NCBI GenBank assembly: GCA_026129405.1
Contig: JAHCID010000001.1
Coordinates: forward strand, 248,001 to 312,000
From: a bacterium
GTDB taxonomy: Bacteria > Desulfobacterota > Binatia > DP-6
Direction of reading: 5' to 3'
Length of the DNA stretch: 64,000 nt
Of the stretch, positions 54,039 to 62,925 are shown in pieces (position 1 is the stretch's first letter; every line of letters begins with the position of its first letter). Under the pieces are notes generated by a model that did not search any database, was not told where the DNA came from, and was given only the letters and a program-made list of their open reading frames with translations. Position numbers and translations under genes: made by a program.

Positions 54039-56258
54039 ATGTCGCTCCACGTCCGCCCGCTCACGCTCGGCATCGCCCTGCTGGTGCTCCTCGTCGCCCT
54101 CCCGGCCGCGGCCGCCGATCGGCTCCTCGAAGGCACGACCCTGCGCCTGAGACAGCGACCCGCCGGCTCGCTGCACCTCCGCTCGCACGACGCGACGATC
54201 GCGCCTCCGACCGCGCCCCCCGGTGACGGCGAGCTGTGGATCGCGACGGGGGCCGGGGTGGATCTCGCCATACCGCTGCCGGCGTCGGGCTGGCGACCGG
54301 TACGCACCGGCGGCTACCGCTTCCGCAGCCGTGCGCTGCGGTCGCTCCTCCTGGCGCCGGGACGCCTGCGCATCGTCGGCAAGGGCGTCAGGCTCGACCT
54401 CGCCGCGTCGCCGAAGCCGGTCGACGTCGTGCTGCGGCTCGGTGACGAGCGCTTCTGCTTTCGCTTCGGCGGCCGCACCGTACACCGGCCCGGCGTGCGC
54501 TTCCGCGCCGATGCAGCGCCGGCACCCGCGTCCTGCGGCGCGTTCGGGGTCGACGCGGGTCCCGATCGGAGCGCCACGGCCTGCGAGACGGTGACGCTCG
54601 CCGCCAGCGTCGGGGGAGACGTCGCGAGCCTGCGCTGGGAAGCCGTCACCACGGTTCCGCCGGTCGCGCTCACGGCCAGCGGCGCGACCGCGGTGGTGCA
54701 GGCGCCGGCGGTCGCGGTCCCAACCGACGTGCACGTGCGCGTCGTCGCGATCGACCGCAACGGCAACGAGGCCGCCGACGAGGTGACGCTCACCGTCCAG
54801 CCCGCCCCTCGCGAGGCAGGCCTCGCGAACGGCATGGCCCCCGACTGCGCCCCCTTTCGCCATGGCGTCGCCTCGGGAGACCCGCGTGCCGACGGGGTCG
54901 TTCTCTGGACGCGACTCACGCCCGGGAGCGGCGCTCAGCGAGCCTCCGCCACCTGGGAGATGGCCGCCGACGCGGCGTTCGCGACGCCGGTCGCCGGCGG
55001 CGTGGTCGAGACCGACGCCGATCGGGATTTCACCGTGAAGGTGGACGTCGGCGGGCTCGCCGCCGCCACCACGTACTGGTACCGGTTCCGCGACGCCCAG
55101 GGCCGCGTCTCGGCGCCGGGCCGCACCCGCACGGCGCCGCTCGCGGCCGGCGAGCGGCTGCGCTTCGCCGTCGCCTCGTGCAGCAGCATCTACTCCGGCT
55201 ACTTCAACGCGTACCGGCGCATCGCCGAGCGTACGGATCTCGACCTCGTCATCCACCTCGGCGACTACCTCTACGACTTCGTCGACCCGGACGAGCAGGT
55301 GCGGGTGCCGACGCCGTTCCCCGCGCAGCCCGCAGACCTCGCCGAGTGGCGTGCCCGGCACGCCTACTACCTCTTCGATCCCGACCTCCGCTGGGCACGG
55401 GCCAGGCATCCCTGGGCGGTCGTCTGGGACAATCACGACGTCGAGTACGCCCGCCCGCCCGACTACGAGGGCTCGGTCCAGGCGTTCCGCGAGTGGATCC
55501 CCCTGCGCGACGTCCCGCCCGCTCGCCCCGAGACGATCTACCGGACCCTCGCGTTCGGACCGCTCGCGGACGTCCTGCTGCTCGACACCCTGCTCCACCG
55601 CAACCAGGAGCTGGTGCCGGGTACGCTCGAGCCGAGCATCCTCGGCAGCACGCAGTTCGACTGGCTTGCGGCCGAGGTGCGCCGCTCCACCGCGGCGTGG
55701 CGCATCCTCGGAAGCCAGAAGCTGGTCGCGACCGCGCGCGTGAATCCGGACTTCACCGAGATATTCGACGGCGAGCGCCGCGACGTGTTCGACCGCGGCA
55801 GCTGGGACGGCTTCCCCGCCGACCGCACGCGCGTGTTCGCCCTGCTCGGCGAGCAGGGCGACGACAACGTGGCCGTGAGCGGCGACTCCCACATCTCGAT
55901 CGCCGGCGATCTCGTCGACGACCCCGCCAACCCCGACCATCCGTACGATCCGACGACGAGCAACGCCTCGGTCGGCGTCGAGCTGCTGCCGACGAGCATC
56001 TCGCGCGGCAACTTCGACGAGGCTCTCGGCGCGGCGGCGCCGCCCGAGGTGTATGCATTCGTCATCGGCGACACGCTGCCGCGCAACCCGCATGCGCGCT
56101 ACCTGGAGATCACCCGTCACGGCTACGGCATCCTCGACATCACGGCGGAGCGGGTGATCGGCGAGATCTGGTACTCGCCGATCCTCACCCGGGCCGACGA
56201 CGAGGAGCTCGGGGTCCGCCTCACCATCCGCCGCGGCACGGGCAGATGGGAGCGGTGA
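54039..56258 (+). CDS. phoD: PhoD-type alkaline phosphatase with extra N-terminal modules
   Basis: 739 residues from the ATG at 54039, which begins a signal peptide of about 26. Residues ~28-160 form a beta-rich module (ASGWRPVRTGGYRFRS ... CFRFGG), ~165-262 an Ig/PKD-like domain (GPDRSATACETVTLAASVGG), ~275-375 PhoD_N (FRHGVASGDPRADGVVLWTR), then the phosphatase: VIHLGDYLYDF, VWDNHDVEY, GSTQFDWLAAEV and SGDSHIS. PhoD enzymes are calcium/iron phosphomonoesterases and diesterases outside the cytoplasm. No Pho box was recognised. The N-terminal additions are unusual for PhoD. Confidence 0.9.
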   Translation: MSLHVRPLTLGIALLVLLVALPAAAADRLLEGTTLRLRQRPAGSLHLRSHDATIAPPTAPPGDGELWIATGAGVDLAIPLPASGWRPVRTGGYRFRSRALRSLLLAPGRLRIVGKGVRLDLAASPKPVDVVLRLGDERFCFRFGGRTVHRPGVRFRADAAPAPASCGAFGVDAGPDRSATACETVTLAASVGGDVASLRWEAVTTVPPVALTASGATAVVQAPAVAVPTDVHVRVVAIDRNGNEAADEVTLTVQPAPREAGLANGMAPDCAPFRHGVASGDPRADGVVLWTRLTPGSGAQRASATWEMAADAAFATPVAGGVVETDADRDFTVKVDVGGLAAATTYWYRFRDAQGRVSAPGRTRTAPLAAGERLRFAVASCSSIYSGYFNAYRRIAERTDLDLVIHLGDYLYDFVDPDEQVRVPTPFPAQPADLAEWRARHAYYLFDPDLRWARARHPWAVVWDNHDVEYARPPDYEGSVQAFREWIPLRDVPPARPETIYRTLAFGPLADVLLLDTLLHRNQELVPGTLEPSILGSTQFDWLAAEVRRSTAAWRILGSQKLVATARVNPDFTEIFDGERRDVFDRGSWDGFPADRTRVFALLGEQGDDNVAVSGDSHISIAGDLVDDPANPDHPYDPTTSNASVGVELLPTSISRGNFDEALGAAAPPEVYAFVIGDTLPRNPHARYLEITRHGYGILDITAERVIGEIWYSPILTRADDEELGVRLTIRRGTGRWER

Positions 56259-56262
56259 GACA

Positions 56263-57392
56263 CTAGCCTCCCGAGGCCGCGGCGATCGTGCGCACGACCT
56301 GGGCGACCGTGCGCTCGAGGTCGGCCGGGCCTTCGAGCAGGCTCGCGTCGACCGACCGCGGCTCGGCGCCGATCCCGAAGGCGGCGACGAGCCCGCGGTC
56401 GAGCAGCGCCTCCCACCCCTTCGCCAACGCGCCGGCGAAGGCGATCGCCGGCACGCCGGCCCGTTTCGCGCGCGCGACGACGCCCGCGATCGTCTTGCCG
56501 CCCGCCGTCTGGGCGTCGAGCCGCCCCTCGCCGGTGAACACCCACGCCGCGCCGCGCAGGTGCTCGTCGAAGCGCAGCGTGTCGAGCACCAGGTCGACGC
56601 CGCGCTCCAGCTCGGCGCCGCAGGCGAGCAGGCCCGCGCCGAGCCCGCCCGCCGCGCCGCTGCCGGCTACCGTCGCGACGTCGCGACCGATCGCCCGTGC
56701 GAGCACGGCACCGTAGCGCGCCAGCGCGGCGTCGAGGCGCTCGACCGCCGCGGGGTCCGCGCCCTTCTGCGGCCCGAACACGCGGCTCGCGCCGTGAGGC
56801 CCGCAGAGCGGATTGTCGACGTCGCAGGCGACGCGCAGCCGCACGCCGGCGAGGCGCGGATCGAGCCCGGACAGATCGACGCGCGCGAGCCGCGCGAGGG
56901 CGGCGCCGCCCGGCGGCAGCGGACGGTCCTCGGCGTCGAGCAGCCGCGCGCCGAGCGCCGCGAGCAGACCGGCGCCGCCGTCGTTCGTCGCGCTGCCGCC
57001 GATGGCGACGACCAGCGTGCGCGCGCCGCCGTCGAGCGCGGCGCGCACGAGCTCGCCGGTGCCCAGCGTCGTCGTGCGCTCGGGATCGCGCTCGGCGGCC
57101 GTCAGGCGGGCGAGGCCGCTCGCCTCGGCCATCTCGACCACGGCGGTGACGCCGTCGCCGAGGACGCCGATGCGCGCGTACGACGGCCGCCCGAGCGGAT
57201 CCACGCACTGCACCCGTCGCACGCGCCCGCCGGTCGCGTCGACCAGCGCGTCGAGCGTCCCTCGCCGGTCAATCGGCAGCGCGACGCTGGCGGCGCCGAG
57301 GCTGCGCGCGCTGGACGCCGCGCGCCATACGTCGCGGCCGCGCGCGCCGTCATGCTGCCGCGGAACTTGTCGGGCGCCAGCAGGATGCGCAT
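56263..57392 (-). pseudogene. Glycerate kinase, interrupted by a frameshift
   Basis: The C-terminal part (from about 57350 to 56263) is a clear GarK-type glycerate kinase: GILGDG-like VLGDGVTAVVEMAEASGLA, VVAIGGSATNDGGAG, VFGPQKGA, GAAGGLGAGLLA, FTGEGRLDAQTAGGKT. The expected N terminus MRILLAPDKFRGSMTARAAA is present from the ATG at 57392 but in another frame. The total of 1130 bases is not a multiple of three, and adding one base near 57335 would give a normal ~376-residue protein. The usual DGGEGT motif is degraded to DRRGT. Either a real pseudogene or a sequence error; a shorter protein from GTG 57222 is possible. It follows the aldo/keto reductase gene by eight bases. Confidence 0.75.
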
Positions 57393-57400
57393 GTCGCGGC

Positions 57401-58411
57401 TCATCCGGGCCGGCCGGGACCGTCGCCGGCTTCGCTGCGCGCGATCGCGGCCGCGATCGCGTCGAGGTCCGCGGCGTCGAGCCGCAGCGACGCCGCCGCG
57501 ACCCAGCCGTCGACCTGCGCCGGGGTGCGCGCCCCGACGATCGCGCCCGTCACCTGCGGCCAGGCGAGCGTCCAGGCCACCGCCACCGCGGCGACCGTCG
57601 TGGCGTGCCGCGCGGCGACGGGACGGAGCGCGTCGCGCAGCGCGAGGTTCCGCGCCAGCGCCGGCGCGCGGAAGTTGACGTTGCGCCGCCGCCAGTCGTC
57701 GTTGGCCATGGCGGCGAGCCGCTCGGGGCCGAAGCCGTCGGTGAGGAGCCCCGCCTGCATCGGGCTGTAGACGAGGACGCCGGTGCCGTGCGCCGCGCAC
57801 CACGGCAGGAGCTCGGCCGCGGCCTCGCGACGGATCAGCGAGAACGGCGGCTGGAGCGAGTCGACGTGACGGATCCGCGCGCAGCGCTCGAGCAGCGGGA
57901 CGTCGAAGTTGGAGACGCCGACGTGACGCACCTTGCCGGCGGCGACCAGCCGCGCCATCTCGCCCCACGAGTCCTCGACGGGCACGCCGGACGCGTCGGG
58001 CCAGTGGAACTGGTAGAGGTCGATGCGCTCGACGCCGAGCCGGCGCAGCGACGCGTCGCACTCGGCGCGGATCGACTCGGGCCGCAGCGAGCGCACCGGC
58101 GCGTCGTACGGCTTCGCCGGATCGCCGACGAGTCCGCACTTCGTGAACACGAGCGGGCGCTCGGCGACCGGGATCTCGCGCAGCGCGCGCCCGAGAACCT
58201 CCTCGGAGTGCCCGAGCCCGTAGGCGGCGGCGGTGTCGACCCAGCCGACGCCGCGCGCGACCGCGTGGCGGATCGCGGCAACCGACTCGGCGTCGTCCTG
58301 CGGACCCCAGCCGAACGCCCAGCCGCCGCCGCCCGCCGCCCAGGAGCCGAAGCCGAGCGTGCTGATCGCGGGACCGTCGGTGCCGAGCGGACGCAGGGGA
58401 AGGGCGGACAT
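57401..58411 (-). CDS. Aldo/keto reductase
   Basis: 336 residues, TIM-barrel AKR. The catalytic tetrad is visible: D and Y in WVDTAAAYGLGHSEEVLG, K in FTKCG and H in YQFHWPD. The cofactor and barrel signatures GVSNF and VLVYSPMQAGLL are present, and the C-terminal IVGARTPAQVDG is the NADPH-binding end. It reduces sugar-type or other aldehydes; the substrate is unknown. The adjacent downstream glycerate kinase suggests a short sugar-acid pathway. Confidence 0.93.
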   Translation of the reverse strand: MSALPLRPLGTDGPAISTLGFGSWAAGGGGWAFGWGPQDDAESVAAIRHAVARGVGWVDTAAAYGLGHSEEVLGRALREIPVAERPLVFTKCGLVGDPAKPYDAPVRSLRPESIRAECDASLRRLGVERIDLYQFHWPDASGVPVEDSWGEMARLVAAGKVRHVGVSNFDVPLLERCARIRHVDSLQPPFSLIRREAAAELLPWCAAHGTGVLVYSPMQAGLLTDGFGPERLAAMANDDWRRRNVNFRAPALARNLALRDALRPVAARHATTVAAVAVAWTLAWPQVTGAIVGARTPAQVDGWVAAASLRLDAADLDAIAAAIARSEAGDGPGRPG

Positions 58412-58508
58412 GCGTTCGGGTTACCCAGGTCCGGGCACCGAGGAAAGCCCACCACGGCCGCGTCGCACGTCGTCCGGCCGTCGGCTATCCTCGGCCGACA
58501 CGTCGCGC

Positions 58509-59210
58509 ATGCGCATCCTGGTCGTCGAAGACGAGCGCAAGGTGGCGAGCTTCCTCCAGCGGGGGCTCGAGGCCGAGGGCTACTCGGTGGAGGTCGCCCA
58601 CGACGGCGACGCCGGCCTCGCGCGCGCGCTGAGCGAGCCCTTCGACCTGCTGCTCCTCGACGTCATGCTGCCGGGCCGCGACGGCATGGCCGTGCTGCGC
58701 GAGCTGCGGCGCGAGAGCCGCACCGTGCCCGTCCTCCTGCTGACGGCGCGCAGCGCCACCGAGGACAAGGTCGCCGGCCTCGACCTCGGCGCCGACGACT
58801 ACCTGACCAAGCCGTTCGATTGGACCGAGCTGCTCGCGCGCGTGCGCGCGCTGCTCCGCCGCGGCGTGCCCGGCACGCCGCTCGTCCTCGTGCTGGCCGA
58901 CCTCTCGCTCGACCCGGCCACCCGCCGCGTGACCCGCGCCGGCCAGGCGATCGAGCTGACGCCGCGCGAGTTCGCGCTGCTCGATTTCTTCCTGCGCAAC
59001 CCGGGCCGCGTGCTCTCGCGCGCCGTCATCGCCCAGCACGTGTGGGGCATCAGCTTCGACACCTTCACGAACGTCATCGACGTCTACGTCAACTACCTGC
59101 GCCGCAAGATCGACGACGGCCATGCGGTGAAGCTGCTGCACACCGTCCGCGGGGTGGGCTACGTGCTGAGGGATGCGAGCCGGGAAGCGCCGGCACGAGG
59201 CGCCGATTGA
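58509..59210 (+). CDS. OmpR/PhoB-family response regulator
   Basis: 233 residues. Receiver domain: acidic E7-D8, phospho-acceptor D51 (LLLLDVMLPGRDG), T79 and K101 (LTKPFDW). The winged-helix DNA-binding domain spans ~130-225 (ELTPREFALLDFFLRNPGRVLSR, RRKIDD, TVRGVGYVLR). It is divergent from the aldo/keto reductase with 97 bases between starts; TATCCT near 58484 could be its -10. Its stop overlaps the TTG start of the histidine kinase gene. Confidence 0.95.
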   Translation: MRILVVEDERKVASFLQRGLEAEGYSVEVAHDGDAGLARALSEPFDLLLLDVMLPGRDGMAVLRELRRESRTVPVLLLTARSATEDKVAGLDLGADDYLTKPFDWTELLARVRALLRRGVPGTPLVLVLADLSLDPATRRVTRAGQAIELTPREFALLDFFLRNPGRVLSRAVIAQHVWGISFDTFTNVIDVYVNYLRRKIDDGHAVKLLHTVRGVGYVLRDASREAPARGAD

Positions 59211-60616
59211 CGGCGCCCGGCCGCCGGCGCACCCGGAGCCTGCGCGCCCGCCTGACGCTCGGCTACACCGCGGCCCTCGGGGCGCTGCTCGTGCTCCTCG
59301 GCGTCGCCGCGCTGCACCTCCTCGACCGCGGGCTGCGGGCCAACGTCGACCAGTCGCTCGAATCGATGGCGCAGGCGGTCGTGCGCGCGCACCAGAGCGC
59401 CGGCGCCGCGACGGCGGCGCAGCTCGAGGAGCGGCTCGGTCGTCTCCTCGGTCCGATCGGCGCCGAGCAGTTCCTCCAGCTGCTCGACCCGCTCGGCCGC
59501 CCGCGCTTCACCCCGCGGCGGGCGCTCGCGCTGCCGCTCGGCGCGACGGCGCTCGCCAACGCCGAGCAGGGCCGCGAGACCTTCGAGACGATCCCCATCC
59601 CCGAGCGCGGCCCGGTGCGCGTGCTCACCTGGCCGGTGATGCAGCGCGGCCGGCTGGTCGACGTGGTCCAGGTCGCGATGCCGCTCTCCACCGTCGAGGC
59701 GGCGCGCAAGCGCTTCCTGCTCGTGCTGCTCGGGCTCGCGCCGATCGCGCTCGCCGGCGTGACCGTCGGCGGCTGGCTCCTCACCGGGCGGGCGCTCGCC
59801 CCGGTCGACGCGATGACGGCCGCGGCGCGCCGCATCGGCGAGGGCGACCTCGCGCTGCGCGTGCCGGCCGACGGCCGCGACGACGAGCTCGGCCGCCTCG
59901 CCGCCGTCCTGAACGACATGCTCGCGCGGCTCGAGCGCTCGCTCGCGACGGCGCGCCAGCTGAGCGCCGACGCCGCCCACGAGCTGCGCACGCCGCTCAC
60001 GATCCTGAAGGGCGAGATCGACGTCGCCCTGCGCGGCGAGCCGTCGCCCGGCGAGTCGCGGCGGGTCCTCGGCAGCCTGCGCGAGGAGGTCGACCGGCTG
60101 AGCGGGCTGGTCGAGGACCTGCTCTTCCTCGCGCGCAGCGACGCCGGCGCCATGACGCTCGCGGCCGAGCCGATCGACCTGCGCGCGGTGGTCGACGACG
60201 CCCTGCCCGCGCTCCAGGCGCTCGGCGAGCAGCGCGGCGCGACCGTCGTGCGCATGCCGAGCCCGCAGGCGCTGCCGGTCCACGGCAACGTGCCGATGCT
60301 GCTGCGCGTGCTCCTGAACCTCGTCGACAACGCCACCCGGCACGGCGGTGCCGGCGTGCACGTCGGCGTCAACGCGGTCCGCGACCGCAGCGACGCCGTG
60401 CTCACCGTCGCCGACGACGGCGTGGGCATCGCGCCCGAGGACCAGGCGCGCATCTTCGACCGCTTCTATCGCGCCGACCGTGCGCGCAGCGGCGAAGGCA
60501 CCGGCCTCGGCCTCGCCCTCGTGCGCTCCATCGTCGAGCTGCACCACGGCACGATCGAGGTCGACAGCGCGCCCGGCCGCGGCAGCCGCTTCCGCGTGCG
60601 GCTGCCGCTCGCGTAA
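59207..60616 (+). CDS. Sensor histidine kinase
   Basis: 469 residues, start TTG 59207 overlapping the regulator stop (TTGA). First helix at ~15-37 (LGYTAALGALLVLLGVAALHLL), periplasmic sensor ~40-165, second helix ~168-190, HAMP ~190-245 (ALAPVDAMTAAARRIGEGDLALRV). H258 lies in SADAAHELRTPLT, the N box in LLNLVDNATRH and the G boxes in DDGVGIAPED and GTGLGLALV. It phosphorylates the adjacent response regulator. The stimulus is unknown; the operon context suggests an envelope signal. Confidence 0.95.
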   Translation: MTAPGRRRTRSLRARLTLGYTAALGALLVLLGVAALHLLDRGLRANVDQSLESMAQAVVRAHQSAGAATAAQLEERLGRLLGPIGAEQFLQLLDPLGRPRFTPRRALALPLGATALANAEQGRETFETIPIPERGPVRVLTWPVMQRGRLVDVVQVAMPLSTVEAARKRFLLVLLGLAPIALAGVTVGGWLLTGRALAPVDAMTAAARRIGEGDLALRVPADGRDDELGRLAAVLNDMLARLERSLATARQLSADAAHELRTPLTILKGEIDVALRGEPSPGESRRVLGSLREEVDRLSGLVEDLLFLARSDAGAMTLAAEPIDLRAVVDDALPALQALGEQRGATVVRMPSPQALPVHGNVPMLLRVLLNLVDNATRHGGAGVHVGVNAVRDRSDAVLTVADDGVGIAPEDQARIFDRFYRADRARSGEGTGLGLALVRSIVELHHGTIEVDSAPGRGSRFRVRLPLA

Positions 60617-60621
60617 CCGCG

Positions 60622-61980
60622 ATGCGCCGGGTCGCGGCCGTCGTCCTCGCCGTGCTGATCGCGGCCGTGCTCACGGCGCCGCGGGCACATGCCAGCGGAT
60701 GTCCCGCACGCCGCGCCGTCACGGGTCGCCTGCCGGGCGTGACGCCCGCCCAGGAGACGCTCGCGTACTGGCTGCGCGTCACCGGCACACGACACGATCT
60801 CGACCGGCCGCTCCTGCACGCCCGCGACGCGGCCCGCCAGAAGGCCGTCGCCGCACGCTTCGGCGCCGACGCCGGCGTCCTCCTCGCCCCGCCCGACGAG
60901 CGCGCCGTGCGGGCGCAGGTCGCGTCGCTGCTCGACCTGCTGCACCAGCGCGCCGCGCGCGGACGCTGGCTCGACGCGAGCGGCCATCCCCTCGATACGT
61001 CGCGCCTGCCACGGGCCGATGCCGCGAGCCTGGTGCTGGCGCCGCACGTGCGGGTGGCGCTCGCGCGCACGCTGCTGCGCTGCATGCCCCTACCGCGTGC
61101 CCTGCGCGACGCCGGCGACGCGGACCGCACCGACGACGTGAACGCCTGCAGCGCCGTCGCCCCGCAGGAGGCCGTGCAGACGCTGGCCGACGGACCCGGG
61201 ACGCTGCGGCTGGCGCGCACGCGCTCCGCGCTCGGCTGGATCGCGGCCGACGCGCCGCTGTCGCCGCCCGCTGGCGCCGGACGTCGCCGCGGGCGTGCGT
61301 TCCTGGGCGACCGCCGCGTCCGCGCCGCGATTTATGCTGCGGCTCCAGGCCCGCCGCGCGGCCGCATCGAGGTGCCGGCCGGAACGCTGCTGCCGCTCGC
61401 GCCGGGGCGCACCGACCGGGTGCTGATCGCGACCCGCGACGGCGTCGCGGAGGCACGGCGTCCCGCGGGTCTGCGTGCGGTGCCGCGCATCCCGACCCGG
61501 CGGGCCGTGCTCACGACGGCGTTCGCGGCGCTGGGGCAACCGTACGGCCTCGGCGGCGCCGGCGGCATCGATTGCTCGGCGCTGCTGCAGGACGCCTTCG
61601 CCGCCGCCGGCGTGGCGCTGCCGCGCCACAGCGCCGACCAGGCGCGCGCGGGCGTCCTAAGCGTCGATCTGCGCGGGCTCACGCCCGCGCAGCGTCAGGT
61701 GCGTCTCGACGCCGCCGACGCGCGCGGCCTCGTGCTCCTGCACCTCCCGGGACACGTCGCCCTGTATCTCGGACGCAACGCCGACGGCGTGCCGATGACG
61801 CTGCACGCGCTCGGCAGCTACCGCACGCCCTGTCCCGACGGCCGCGGCGAGACGCGCCAGGTGGTGCGCCGGGTGGTGGTCAGCCGGCTCGACCTGGGGG
61901 CGGGAACGCGCGAAGGATCGCTCCTCGAACGGCTCGACACGTTGGCCGTGTTCGGCCCCTCCACCGCTGCCCCTCCATGA
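60622..61980 (+). CDS. NlpC/P60 cysteine peptidase with SH3-type region
   Basis: 452 residues, signal peptide about 1-25 (ends AHA). Residues ~26-100 resemble the N-terminal domain of NlpC/P60 proteins, ~190-285 an SH3-like region (ARTRSALGWIAADAPL; VPAGTLLPLAPGRTDRVLIAT) and ~300-450 the peptidase. Catalytic C318 (GIDCSALLQDAF), H378 (GHVALYLG) and H395 (LHALGSY) are present. Such enzymes cut peptide stems in peptidoglycan. It starts five bases after the kinase stop, so the two-component system probably controls cell-wall editing. Confidence 0.9.
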   Translation: MRRVAAVVLAVLIAAVLTAPRAHASGCPARRAVTGRLPGVTPAQETLAYWLRVTGTRHDLDRPLLHARDAARQKAVAARFGADAGVLLAPPDERAVRAQVASLLDLLHQRAARGRWLDASGHPLDTSRLPRADAASLVLAPHVRVALARTLLRCMPLPRALRDAGDADRTDDVNACSAVAPQEAVQTLADGPGTLRLARTRSALGWIAADAPLSPPAGAGRRRGRAFLGDRRVRAAIYAAAPGPPRGRIEVPAGTLLPLAPGRTDRVLIATRDGVAEARRPAGLRAVPRIPTRRAVLTTAFAALGQPYGLGGAGGIDCSALLQDAFAAAGVALPRHSADQARAGVLSVDLRGLTPAQRQVRLDAADARGLVLLHLPGHVALYLGRNADGVPMTLHALGSYRTPCPDGRGETRQVVRRVVVSRLDLGAGTREGSLLERLDTLAVFGPSTAAPP

Positions 61981-62810
61981 CCCTGCACGACCGCCTCGCC
62001 GCCCTCTTCCCCGACGCCTCCCGGCGGAGCCTGAAGCAGTGGCTCGCCCACGGCCGCGTGCGCGTGAACGGCACCGTCGAGCGCCGCGGCACCGCGACCG
62101 TGGCCGCCGGCGACCGCGTCGTCCTCGGCAAGCCGGCGCCGCCGCCGCTGCGCGGTCCGCTGCGCATCGTGCACCAGGACGACCGCCTGCTCGTCGTCGA
62201 CAAGCCCGCCGGCCTCCTCACCATCGCCACCAAGCGCGAGCGCGAGAAGACGGCCTACCGCCAGCTGAGCGTCCACCTCGCCGCCGCCGCCGGGCCGCGC
62301 GACCGCCGCCAGCCGCTCTTCGTCGTCCACCGGCTCGATCGCGAGACCTCGGGCCTGCTCGTCTTCGCCCGCACGCCGGCGGTGAAGCGCACGCTGCAGG
62401 AGCAGTTCGCGAAGCGGAGCGTCGAGCGCGTGTACGTCGCCGTGGTCGAGGGCGTCGTGCGACCCGACCGCGGCACGCTGCGCAGCCATCTGCGCGAGGA
62501 CGCGGGCCGGCGCGTGCGCGAGGCCCGCGGGCCCGCCGACGGCCGCGAGGCGATCACGCACTGGCGCGTGCTCGCCCGCGGGAAGGACACGACGCGCCTG
62601 GAGCTGCGCCTCACCACCGGGCGCCGGGGCCAGATCCGGGCCCAGCTCGCCGGGCTCGGGCATCCCATCGTCGGCGACGCCGCCTACGGCAGCAGCCGCG
62701 ATCCCCTGCGCCGCATCTGCCTCCATGCCACCCGCCTGGGCTTCGTCGACGACGGCGAGCCGCGGGCGTTCGAGAGCCCCGTACCGGCCGGCTTCCTGCG
62801 CCTCGGCTGA
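61977..62810 (+). CDS. RluA-family pseudouridine synthase
   Basis: 277 residues from the ATG at 61977 (ATGA overlap with the NlpC gene). Residues ~1-55 form an S4 RNA-binding domain (SLKQWLAHGRVRVNGTV). The catalytic domain has HRLDRETSGLLVFA with catalytic D121 and ends TTGRRGQIRAQLAGLGHPIVGD in two signatures. It converts uridine to pseudouridine in rRNA or tRNA; RluC/RluD-type large-subunit rRNA is the likely target. Its linkage to envelope genes may only be transcriptional. Confidence 0.93.
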   Translation: MTLHDRLAALFPDASRRSLKQWLAHGRVRVNGTVERRGTATVAAGDRVVLGKPAPPPLRGPLRIVHQDDRLLVVDKPAGLLTIATKREREKTAYRQLSVHLAAAAGPRDRRQPLFVVHRLDRETSGLLVFARTPAVKRTLQEQFAKRSVERVYVAVVEGVVRPDRGTLRSHLREDAGRRVREARGPADGREAITHWRVLARGKDTTRLELRLTTGRRGQIRAQLAGLGHPIVGDAAYGSSRDPLRRICLHATRLGFVDDGEPRAFESPVPAGFLRLG

Positions 62811-62820
62811 GGCCGCGGCT

Positions 62821-62860
62821 CGATGAGAGGGTTCTCATCGAACTCTCACCGGCGGCTCAC
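62821..62860. promoter_or_regulatory. Inverted repeat plus three 11-bp-spaced CTCA(T/C) repeats before degP
   Basis: CGATGAG (62821-62827) and CTCATCG (62834-62840) form a perfect seven-base inverted repeat, which could terminate the upstream operon. CTCAT or CTCAC recurs at 62834, 62845 and 62856, exactly 11 bases apart, 66-92 bases before the degP ATG. Tandem repeats with helical-turn spacing are typical of OmpR-family regulator sites, and such a regulator is encoded upstream in this window. Confidence 0.5.
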
Positions 62861-62925
62861 GAGCTTTCCGCCCGTTCATCCGTCTCTAGCCTCGAATCTC
62901 TTTGCTCGACGGAGGAACGGACACG

